From contig NZ_FOFB01000004.1 of assembly GCF_900110645.1 (NCBI RefSeq), forward strand, positions 186,001 to 250,000: a stretch of 64,000 nucleotides of DNA, read 5' to 3'. The notes beneath the pieces were generated by a model. The model had not been told where the DNA came from, did no database searches, and was given only the letters and a program-made list of their open reading frames with translations. The position numbers and the translations under genes were made by a program. The stretch comes from Neolewinella agarilytica. Its GTDB lineage: Bacteria; Bacteroidota; Bacteroidia; Chitinophagales; Saprospiraceae. Below are positions 55,514-62,973 of this stretch, piece by piece; position 1 is the stretch's first letter; every line of letters starts with the position of its first letter.

Positions 55514-55866
55514 GGAAAGATAATTTAGTGAACGGGGACAAAGATAGACGGGATGTTGGTTCACACCCGCTATCATAAGTTTAATCTTAGGATAAAAGTT
55601 CTCTGGAATGGATCTTTTGGCGTTTCATTTCTCTCGTGATCGATGATTTGAAGATTAAAGGGGCGCTACCGCAGGATGCAATGAATGGGTAAAGGCGCAA
55701 TGAAACCCCGATAGGCAGCGACTCCGGAAGAAGTAACGGCCAAATATTCGCAGCCTTACAAGGCTCCGTCTAGGCGGTAAATTAGTTTCCGGATAATATT
55801 CAGCCCGTTTTCCGGATGCGAATAAGGATGGTATATTTAGGTATTCAGCTGATCTAAACTTAACTC
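55514..55866. other. 353 bp divergent spacer between corA and the VOC gene
   Basis: Holds a weak dispersed-repeat copy (55660-55684: GGGGCGCTACCGCAGGATGC). No M-box or other riboswitch that I can recognise, and no ORF. TATATTTAGG near 55830 may be the VOC promoter. Confidence 0.4.
55660..55684 (+). repeat. Degenerate dispersed repeat copy
   Basis: GGGGCGCTACCGCAGGATGC: one base inserted (GGATGC for GGTGC) against the consensus; otherwise like the forward copy at 21796. Confidence 0.5.
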
Positions 55867-56241
55867 ATGACAGAATCTACAATTAACCCGGCCATGGCCA
55901 CTCGCTGGATTGAGATCCCGGTGAGTGACTTTGATCGGGGGAAGCAATTTTACGAGCAAGTTTTCCAAACAGATATCGAAGTGATAGAGTTGGGGGATTT
56001 GCGCATGGGAACTTTCAAAGACAGTAGCGTTGCCATCTGCCATCATCCGCAATTTTACTTCCCGGCTAAGGAAGGCATGATCGTTTACTTCAAGGCAGCA
56101 GAAGACATGGAAGCCATGCAAAATCGAGTAGTCGCGGCCGGAGGAGAGATACTCATTCCCTGGAGAGTAATCAGCCCGGAGCAAGGCTCAATGGCATTGT
56201 TTCTGGATAGTGAAGGGAATCGGGTGGGGGTGAGGAGCTAA
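55867..56241 (+). CDS. VOC (glyoxalase/bleomycin-resistance fold) protein
   Basis: 124-residue single-module VOC protein: TRWIEIPVSDFDRGKQFYEQVF starts the first beta-alpha-beta unit, SMALFLDSEGNRVGVRS closes the second. Metal-binding positions are only partly evident, so enzymatic activity is unsure; many such proteins are labelled glyoxalase-like. Cytosolic (no signal). Monocistronic, with a sulfatase gene 126 bp downstream on the same strand. Confidence 0.85.
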   Translation: MTESTINPAMATRWIEIPVSDFDRGKQFYEQVFQTDIEVIELGDLRMGTFKDSSVAICHHPQFYFPAKEGMIVYFKAAEDMEAMQNRVVAAGGEILIPWRVISPEQGSMALFLDSEGNRVGVRS

Positions 56242-56367
56242 GAAGTCAAATAGTCAGGGGTATGCTAAATTTGTGGGGGAACCTCAGGGCGATTTGCAGC
56301 GGGTAGTTTTACCCTTTTCAGGTCAGGAATTAGCATCTTACACGATTATAATTTAACCCTTCCCGCT

Positions 56368-58167
56368 ATGCGACGTTTTCTTCCCTTGCTTTTATTAACC
56401 CTCCTTTGCACCTGCGACCGCGCCGGAAAAAGTCAGGGAATCAGGGAGCCAGATAATCAGGAGTTTGGAGAGTCGGAGAGCCGGGAAGAACTACCTAATG
56501 TTCTCTTTATTCTGACGGATGACCAGGGCTACGGAGATCTGTCGATGATGGGCAACGACAGCATTGAGACGCCGCATATGGATGCGCTGCTGCAATCGGG
56601 CGCTTTCTTTGACCGCTTTTACGTCAGCCCGGTATGCGCGCCCACCCGCGCCAGCTTCCTGAGTGGGCTCTATGCCCCACGCACGGGAGCGGTCTTCGTA
56701 ACCCGCCGACGGGAGACGATGGACGACGGCATCCTCACGCTGCCCGAATACCTGAGGCACGCAGGCTACCGAACCGGCCTGTTCGGTAAATGGCATAATG
56801 GGGCGACTTTTCCTTACCACCCCGGCGGGCAGGGCTTCGAAGAATTTCTGGGCTTCACACTGGGGCATTTCAACGATTACTTCGAGGGAGAACTGGTAAA
56901 TGAGCGCGACGAAGTGGTGCCCTTTAGCGGGGATTTGACGGAGATTCTGACGGATACCGCCAGCCACTTCATGCAGCAGGAATCCTCCCAGCCCTTCTTT
57001 TGCATGCTGACCTATCAGGCGCCGCATACTCCCGTTCAGGTGAGTGATAAGCACTGGGATCGGGTGAGCCAGCGAGGACTGACGCCTTACAATACCGGTA
57101 TCTACGCGATGATTGAATCCATCGATGAGCAGATTGGACGGCTACTGGAGGAGCTGGAACAAGCTGGTAAGCTGGAGAATACCCTCATCGTTTTTGCTAC
57201 GGACAATGGCCCGAACGGAGACCGGTATCGGGCAGGGCTGAAGGGGACGAAGGGGCAGGTGGATGAAGGCGGTGTACGGGTGCCTTTCGGAATCAGGTTC
57301 CCCGGAAACCACCCGGCGAACGGGCGGAAGATCAGCACTCCCGCGGCTCACATTGATTTGGTGCCGACGCTCCTGGAACTGGTGGATTTGCCGGTTCCGG
57401 AGGAGCTGGACGGGCAGAGCCTTTTGCCGCTGCTTCTACCTGAACACCCGGACACATTTACCCAGGAGCGATTTATCTATGCTTTCAAGCAGGGCTATGA
57501 CTTTACGCCCTACCCGGGAAGTATGCGAGATCAGAATTTCCTATACGTACTGCGTGGTCCTAACGAACATGAATTGTATCAATTGGATAAGGATCCGGGA
57601 CAGCGTACGGATATTATGCAAACTAAGCAGGACTGGCTCAAAGGGTTGCGATCGCGTGGTAGAGACATGGCAGAGGCATATGCGACTTTCGCCGCTACCG
57701 TTGCCCGCCCGGACCTGGTCGCTCCGCCCATCGATCTGGATGCGGCCCCCGGCCCGATCCGATTGCTGGCGCACGAAGGGGAACCCCGGGGAAAGACACA
57801 CTTTATGGACAAATACGGCTGGGCTAACGATTTTTTCGTTGACTTAGGATCGGAGGGAGCGTACTGGCCGGTAGAAACGGATGAAGCGCGTAGCTACCGG
57901 GTGAAAGTTCGCTACCATTTGGAGGGCAATAGGGCGCGGACGCTGGTGCTGAGAACGGATAAGGGCAATGAAGTCTCGGTGGCGCTGCCTCCGGCGCGCA
58001 CAACACTCATTCCCGTTGCCGACCGGGTGAAGCGCAAAGAAGTGTACCCCCGCCGTTGGGCGGAGGTAGAAGTCGCCGGTCTGTCCGTTAGCCCGGGAAG
58101 CAGGGAGCTCAGCATCGCCAGCCCCGGAGGGGAGGGCTTGTGGGTGAAAGAAATTACGCTGGAGTAG
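56368..58167 (+). CDS. Sulfatase lipoprotein (type I, Cys-type formylglycine)
   Basis: 599-residue sulfatase. LLCTC at 12-16 is a lipoprotein-like signal (formed by a dispersed repeat copy). Metal-binding DD at 51-52 in LTDDQGYGDLSMMG; the formylglycine motif VCAPTRASFLSG gives Cys90 and Arg94. Later come GLFGKWHNG, TDNGPNGDRYR and GLKGTKGQVDEGGVRVPF, typical of arylsulfatases. The C-terminal about 100 residues form a separate beta domain. It removes sulfate from a sugar or other ester, common in marine Bacteroidota using algal polysaccharides, though no glycoside hydrolase cluster is here. Residues 21-40 come from an 8-base-periodic repeat. Confidence 0.92.
   Translation: MRRFLPLLLLTLLCTCDRAGKSQGIREPDNQEFGESESREELPNVLFILTDDQGYGDLSMMGNDSIETPHMDALLQSGAFFDRFYVSPVCAPTRASFLSGLYAPRTGAVFVTRRRETMDDGILTLPEYLRHAGYRTGLFGKWHNGATFPYHPGGQGFEEFLGFTLGHFNDYFEGELVNERDEVVPFSGDLTEILTDTASHFMQQESSQPFFCMLTYQAPHTPVQVSDKHWDRVSQRGLTPYNTGIYAMIESIDEQIGRLLEELEQAGKLENTLIVFATDNGPNGDRYRAGLKGTKGQVDEGGVRVPFGIRFPGNHPANGRKISTPAAHIDLVPTLLELVDLPVPEELDGQSLLPLLLPEHPDTFTQERFIYAFKQGYDFTPYPGSMRDQNFLYVLRGPNEHELYQLDKDPGQRTDIMQTKQDWLKGLRSRGRDMAEAYATFAATVARPDLVAPPIDLDAAPGPIRLLAHEGEPRGKTHFMDKYGWANDFFVDLGSEGAYWPVETDEARSYRVKVRYHLEGNRARTLVLRTDKGNEVSVALPPARTTLIPVADRVKRKEVYPRRWAEVEVAGLSVSPGSRELSIASPGGEGLWVKEITLE
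56403..56424 (-). repeat. Dispersed repeat copy in the sulfatase signal
   Basis: CCTTTGCACCTGCG, ACC, GCGCC. Reads LLCTCDRAG; the same CTC codons as in the BNR, C1-like and TamL genes. Confidence 0.65.
56431..56486 (+). repeat. 8-base-periodic CAGGGAAT-like tract in the sulfatase gene
   Basis: CAGGGAAT, CAGGGAGC, CAGATAAT, CAGGAGTT, GGAGAGTC, GGAGAGCC in a row, encoding a polar Glu/Ser/Asn linker between lipobox and sulfatase domain. Confidence 0.55.
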
Positions 58168-58203
58168 ATGCCCGCCTCCAAACAGCAGAGTGCCCCCCAA
58201 TAA

Positions 58204-58245
58204 AAACGCCCGCTCCGATTCATTCGGAACGAGCGCTTTCTCTTT
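58204..58245. terminator. Hairpin between convergent sulfatase and ATP-grasp genes
   Basis: CCCGCTCCGA and TCGGAACGAGC pair with two mismatches; T-rich flank TTTCTCTTT follows. Likely a shared terminator. Confidence 0.6.
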
Positions 58246-58263
58246 GTATGATCGATTCAAATA

Positions 58264-59226
58264 TTAGCGGTTGGAGTCATAGGTGCCAGCCACCGACTGT
58301 TGCACAAACTTGCCCCAGGTGAGATTGCTTTTGCCGGGTTCCTGTGCCTGCGCGCGTTCGATGGCGTATTTGGCGGCGTGCTCGATAACCCAGTTGAAGT
58401 TTTCTTCTCCGACACTGAACTTGTCAGCGTCAGGGGCGGGATTGCAGAAGTCGATGGCGTAGGGAATGCCGTCGCGGACGGCAAACTCAACGGTGTTGAA
58501 GTCGTAGCCCAGCCACTCGTTAATTTTGATGACATAATCGTGCATCGTCTGCATCAGCTCATCGCTTACTTCGTGGTGACAGTTGTAGCGATCGAGGAAT
58601 TCGTTGCGGGGCTCATAGTGCATGATTTTTACGTACTTGCGGCCAATGCAGTAGCAACGGAAGTAACTGGTAAAACTGATGTTTTCCTGTAACATCATCA
58701 CGAGCTGGCCCGTCTCGGCGTGCGCCTTCCAGAGGTCTTCTGGGGAGTTGAGTTTGTATACTGATTTCCAGCCGCCGCCATCGTGGGGCTTCGTCCAGGC
58801 AGGCCAACCAATGTAGTTAAAGATACTCTGCCAGTCCAGGGGATGAGCAAGATTCGTGAAAGATTCATCTGATGTGTCATCCGGCTTTTCAAAACTGGGT
58901 AGTAACACTGTCTTAGGGACGGGGACATCCAGGGCTCCGACACTCAGGACGTTATTGAAGAACTTCTCATCAGCGCTCCACCAGAAGGGGTTATTGATAA
59001 CGGCCGTACCCGTAGCCGCAGCGTTTTTCAGCATAGCGCGGTAGAAGGGGACATCCTGACTGATCCGGTCGATGATGACAGCGTAGCCCGGATTAAGCCC
59101 CTGGCCGCACTTGTCGATTTTAACGGGCTCGGCCATGATGCCATCTACGTTCATATCATTGATACGCTGGATAACTGCCGGCGGAAAGGATCGCTCGCGG
59201 CCGTAAAGGATGCCAATTTTCTTCAT
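58264..59226 (-). CDS. RimK-like ATP-grasp protein
   Basis: 320-residue cytosolic protein with an ATP-grasp layout. N-terminal alpha/beta part MKKIGILYGRERSFPPAVIQRIN; the middle has PVPKTVLLP and PAWTKPHDGGGWKSVYKL (the Lys/Gly-rich ATP loop); the end has YDFNTVEFAVRDGIPYAIDFCNPAPDAD, where Glu and Asn would bind magnesium. ATP-grasp ligases join a carboxylate to an amine (peptide, amino acid or cell-wall ligation). Substrate unknown; no peptide or biosynthetic partner is next to it. FDCNP-like end (IDFCNPAPD) is shared with a circularly conserved subgroup I only half recall. Confidence 0.7.
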   Translation of the reverse strand: MKKIGILYGRERSFPPAVIQRINDMNVDGIMAEPVKIDKCGQGLNPGYAVIIDRISQDVPFYRAMLKNAAATGTAVINNPFWWSADEKFFNNVLSVGALDVPVPKTVLLPSFEKPDDTSDESFTNLAHPLDWQSIFNYIGWPAWTKPHDGGGWKSVYKLNSPEDLWKAHAETGQLVMMLQENISFTSYFRCYCIGRKYVKIMHYEPRNEFLDRYNCHHEVSDELMQTMHDYVIKINEWLGYDFNTVEFAVRDGIPYAIDFCNPAPDADKFSVGEENFNWVIEHAAKYAIERAQAQEPGKSNLTWGKFVQQSVAGTYDSNR

Positions 59227-59385
59227 GTCTGAGGGTGGTTTCTGTTGATAAGTGTCAATAATAGGGAAATGTTCTTACATGTTGGCATTATGGGAGGGGA
59301 ATGGTGAGTTTTTCTAGGAGCGGAAGAAATACCGGGGCTTTCAGGCGTTTGGGTAAATGACGGGCAGACCTTTCAGGACCGCAGT

Positions 59386-61836
59386 TTAGAAATCTTCCCC
59401 GCCGCCACCGCCGCCGCCACTCTGACGATTACTACGCTGCGGCTTCAGTTTTTGCAGGCTGTACTGGAAGCCGACATATACAATCCGACTCTCCCGTTGG
59501 AATTCACTACGGGTAGTCAGGTTGGTGAGCTCCGTATCAAAACGGTACCGCCGCGTATTGAACAAGTCAGTAGCGCGGAGGGTGAGGGCCCCTTTGCCGT
59601 CCAGGATTTCTTTGCGGAAACCAAGATCAACACTCTGGATGGTGCCGATGCGGCCCTGTGGGCGCACGCCCGGGCTTCGGTAGAAATAAGTGAACTGTGC
59701 CTGCACGTTCCAAGGCAGCTGGTAGCTACCCTGAAGGTTGCCGCTGAAGAGGTAACCATTGGCCTCAATGTTCTCGTTGTCGGCATTGCCAATCACTTCA
59801 CTGCGATAGCCGTTGGCACTGGCCGTAAGTTCGAAATTTTTACCCGCCCGGTAGGTAGTGATCAGCTCAATACCGTAGTTGCGGCCACGATCGAGATTAG
59901 CCCGTGTACTCAGGGTAACACCGCCGGGCTGGCTTTCACTGATGCGGCTGATCAGGTTGTTGAGTTGCCGGAAGTAGCCGCCAACCGTGATGGTTCCGCT
60001 TCCATAACGTTGCTGAAGGTTCAGCTCAAAACTATTGATGGTTTCCGGAAGGAGGAAAGGGTTGCCACTACGGAGATTGAAGGGGTCGCCACGATCTACA
60101 AAAGGGTTGAGCGCCCCGGCACGTGGGCGGTTAATGCGACGACTATAGCTCGCTTGCACGGTTGTATTGTCGTCGAATTCATAGCCTGCGAACACACTGG
60201 GATATACCTTGAAATAGTCGTTATTGAATACCTCAAGATTGGGTTCCAGCAGGGTACTGGTAGCAAAAACCTGCTCAATACGCAGGCCGGCACTAAAGGT
60301 GATTTTATCAATCTGGCCGCCAAAGGTGCCGTAGATGGCGTGAACGTCTTCTTTATAGTTGAAGAGGTTGCTAAGACTATCGATTTTCATCAGACTGCCG
60401 GTGGCCGCATCCTCAAAGGCTGCATCAGTAGTCATGTCGAGAAGAGTACTGCGCCACCCGGCCTCAAATTTGTAATCCCCGATCTGTTGCTCGTAGTCTG
60501 CCTGGGCCAGCCATTGCTTCCGGTCCTCCAGGGTAGGGGCCCGCTGAAGCACATTGGCCAACAGGGCACCAGCGCCGTCGGTAATGGTTTCGTCGTAGTT
60601 TTCGGTTTCCGATTCGTCGTTTTGGCTAAACTGCAGGGCGGCGGAGAACTTACGCCCTTCTTTGGCAAAGGTGGTGGAGTAATCGGCTTTGATCTCGTAG
60701 TCAGTTTCTTCGCTGGGCTCTGTCTCCATCCGGAAACTGCTGCGGTCAAGTACCCCTTCACTGTTGAAAAAGTCCGTTACGCGGTCATTATTGCTTTGCC
60801 CGTTTTCCAACTGGTAGTTCCCCTGAATACCGATAGTACCGCGTTTGCTGATAGCGTATTCTGTTCCCAGCTTAAACATCTGAGACTCCCGCACGCGGTC
60901 TCCGTCGAAGGTGAAGAAGCGACTAAAGCTACTGTCCGCAATCACGCCCGTTTGATCCCGGAACCCCTGGAAGAAGCGCTCGTCGTAGCGGCCGCTAATA
61001 CCGGCAAAGGAGTTGAATTTACCTTTTTTCCAGTTAAGGTCAAGGCTGCCGTCAAATTTATTATTGGTTCCGGCATTAAGGTTTATACTGGCGTTGAAGC
61101 CATCTTCCCGCTTGTTTTTTAGTACAATGTTGATCAGGCCGGCGGTGCCTTCCGGATCGAAAGCCGCACCGGGGTTAGTGATGATCTCGATGCGCTCAAT
61201 GTTAGTGGCGGAAAGGGATTTCAGATAAGTAGCCGGGTCGCTACCGACCAGTCCGCTCGGACGACCATTGATCAGGAAACGGACATTCCCGCTGCCCCGC
61301 AGGGAGATGTTGCCCTCCAGGTCGACACTTACGCTGGGAAGTTGCCGGAGCAGGTCTTCAGCGGATCCACCGGCGGCAGCAACACTTTTTTCTACGTTGA
61401 ATACTTTACGGTCGAGACCCAGTTCCATCACGGCGCGGTCGGCCGTTACCACAACTTCTTCCAGGTCCTGTCCACCCGTACCCAGCACGACATCCCCCAG
61501 TGCAAAGAAGCGCTCTGATTCGTTGAGCTCTACTTCCAGGTTCTCTGTAGAGTAGCCAATGAAGCTGGCTTCAACCCGGTAATCTCCAAGTGGCAGGTTG
61601 TCGAAGTTGAAGGAGCCGTCCAGTTCCGTGGTAGTGCCGGTGATAAGACTATCGGTAATGGTGTAAACGACTACGTTGGCAAAGCCAAGAGGCTCTTTGG
61701 TTGTGCCGTCAATGAGCTTTCCACTCAGTCCTCCACCTCCGGGTGCGGAGGGAGGGCTGTCTTGAGCTTGTAAATTTGGAAAGAGTACAGAAAATAAACA
61801 GAGGGCCAAAAGGATAAGGCGCAAACGCGGGTGCAT
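59386..61836 (-). CDS. TonB-dependent receptor-like outer membrane protein with carboxypeptidase-like N-domain
   Basis: 816 residues from ATG 61836 (MHPRLRLILLALCLFSVLFPNLQAQ signal). Residues about 35-125 are a carboxypeptidase-regulatory-like domain (GKLIDGTTKEPLGFANVVVY, GSFNFDNLPLGDYRVEASFIGY). A plug follows (EDLLRQLPSVSVDLEGNISLRGSGNVRFLINGRPSG, INIVLKNK), then the outer-membrane-barrel family domain (PF14905-like). The tail ends in a run of seven Gly then EDF. No SusD partner. Imports an unknown ligand through TonB, or is a related barrel. The start codon lies inside a dispersed repeat copy; the upstream in-frame Met at 61854 is less likely. Confidence 0.92.
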   Translation of the reverse strand: MHPRLRLILLALCLFSVLFPNLQAQDSPPSAPGGGGLSGKLIDGTTKEPLGFANVVVYTITDSLITGTTTELDGSFNFDNLPLGDYRVEASFIGYSTENLEVELNESERFFALGDVVLGTGGQDLEEVVVTADRAVMELGLDRKVFNVEKSVAAAGGSAEDLLRQLPSVSVDLEGNISLRGSGNVRFLINGRPSGLVGSDPATYLKSLSATNIERIEIITNPGAAFDPEGTAGLINIVLKNKREDGFNASINLNAGTNNKFDGSLDLNWKKGKFNSFAGISGRYDERFFQGFRDQTGVIADSSFSRFFTFDGDRVRESQMFKLGTEYAISKRGTIGIQGNYQLENGQSNNDRVTDFFNSEGVLDRSSFRMETEPSEETDYEIKADYSTTFAKEGRKFSAALQFSQNDESETENYDETITDGAGALLANVLQRAPTLEDRKQWLAQADYEQQIGDYKFEAGWRSTLLDMTTDAAFEDAATGSLMKIDSLSNLFNYKEDVHAIYGTFGGQIDKITFSAGLRIEQVFATSTLLEPNLEVFNNDYFKVYPSVFAGYEFDDNTTVQASYSRRINRPRAGALNPFVDRGDPFNLRSGNPFLLPETINSFELNLQQRYGSGTITVGGYFRQLNNLISRISESQPGGVTLSTRANLDRGRNYGIELITTYRAGKNFELTASANGYRSEVIGNADNENIEANGYLFSGNLQGSYQLPWNVQAQFTYFYRSPGVRPQGRIGTIQSVDLGFRKEILDGKGALTLRATDLFNTRRYRFDTELTNLTTRSEFQRESRIVYVGFQYSLQKLKPQRSNRQSGGGGGGGEDF

Positions 61837-61838
61837 GG
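61816..61838 (+). repeat. Dispersed repeat copy containing a start codon
   Basis: AAGGCGC, AAA, CGCGGGTGCATGG. The CAT of the receptor's start codon (61834-61836) replaces the usual CAA of the motif. Confidence 0.55.
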
Positions 61839-61950
61839 TCGAGGTATTAAGCAAGGGAAGCTATTTGGTTACTGGGTGATATTCCTGCAACCCGACTACG
61901 GCGAAGGTTGTTTTGCCGCCACATTACGTTAACAAGCTATTGGGAAACCA

Positions 61951-61979
61951 TTGGGCAGACTTCAATACTACTATCTTGG
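61951..61979 (+). promoter_or_regulatory. Promoter for the 61984 lipoprotein gene
   Basis: TTG at 61951-61953, 18 bases, TATCTTGG at 61972-61979. The expected start site falls within a few bases of the ATG at 61984, so the mRNA may be leaderless. Confidence 0.5.
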
Positions 61980-61983
61980 GGCC

Positions 61984-62811
61984 ATGATCAAGTTGCCTTT
62001 AATCGCCCCGTTAATTTGCTTCCTGCTGTTCTTTGGCTGCCAACCAAAAGAGGTTGTTCCTGAGACGATTACCATGACTAAAGGAGACATTGTCTTATCT
62101 GTAGAGCCCGCATCGGGAGGGCGGATCAGCAGCCTCACTTTCCGCGGGCGGGAGGTGCTGAAAACCAGTCGCGACAGCCTTGGCTTACAGTGGGGGAGCA
62201 CTGCCTGGACCAGCCCGCAGTCAGACTGGAGCTGGCCCCCCATTGCTACTTTTGACAGCGAGCCCTTCACCGTCACCGAATTGCGGGAAGGTGTTATCCT
62301 GCTGGAAAGTAAAAGAGACCCCGATACTTATCTGCGTATGCGTAAGCGGATTTCCCTTGGTGAAAAATCAGATATCGGCATCACTTACTGGGTAACCAAC
62401 GAAGGGCCTTCTTCCACAAAGGTTGCCCTGTGGGAAAATACCCGAATCCCCTACGGAGGCTATCTGTCTTTCCGGGCAGACTCTCTCCGCGGCAGCTTGG
62501 ACTCGCTTCCGACAGAACTTGTTGATTCCACCTATCGTATCTACCTGGACGAACGGCATACCCAGCCGCAAAAGGTCTTTACTGACCTGAAAGCGGTACC
62601 CGTAAACTACCACCACAAAGGCCTCGTACTGCGAAAGTATACGAGCGTGAAAGAGTTGTATCGTACGGCGCCAGGACAGGCGCCATTGGAAATTTATCTC
62701 GACCCACCGGCAGGTTTCGCCGAATTTGAATTGCAAGGTGACTACCTCCTGCTGCCACCAGGCGAAAGCGCTAACTTGCGGGTACGGTGGGAAGTGTTTC
62801 CTGAGCTGTAA
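61984..62811 (+). CDS. Predicted lipoprotein with aldose-epimerase-like beta-sandwich
   Basis: 275 residues from ATG 61984; MIKLPLIAPLICFLLFFGC is a lipoprotein signal. The mature part, GDIVLSVEPASGGRISSLTFRGREVLKT ... GLQWGSTAWTSPQSDWSWPP, resembles DUF4380/galactose-mutarotase-like beta-sandwich proteins. Later IGITYWVTNEGPSSTKVALWENTRIPYGG and LLLPPGESANLRVRWEVFPEL fit the same fold. Active-site residues of mutarotases are not clear, so carbohydrate binding is a guess. Alternative start at 61951 would bury the promoter. Monocistronic; divergent from the receptor. Confidence 0.75.
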   Translation: MIKLPLIAPLICFLLFFGCQPKEVVPETITMTKGDIVLSVEPASGGRISSLTFRGREVLKTSRDSLGLQWGSTAWTSPQSDWSWPPIATFDSEPFTVTELREGVILLESKRDPDTYLRMRKRISLGEKSDIGITYWVTNEGPSSTKVALWENTRIPYGGYLSFRADSLRGSLDSLPTELVDSTYRIYLDERHTQPQKVFTDLKAVPVNYHHKGLVLRKYTSVKELYRTAPGQAPLEIYLDPPAGFAEFELQGDYLLLPPGESANLRVRWEVFPEL

Positions 62812-62973
62812 GCGAAAGTAGCGGGGCGGCCAAAGGAACAGCCCCTGAGTGACGTTTATTGAAAAATGAGCGGCAGCTTAGCGCAGTAACCTCTTCGGGG
62901 TAGCTTAAAGTTACACTTAAGCGCTTTTACCTAGCTTTAGCCATCATGGGGGTTAATGACTAACTTAAAGGCG

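Noticed and set aside
55514-55866. M-box or other riboswitch upstream of corA
   Set aside because: No recognisable conserved core; only a degenerate repeat copy.
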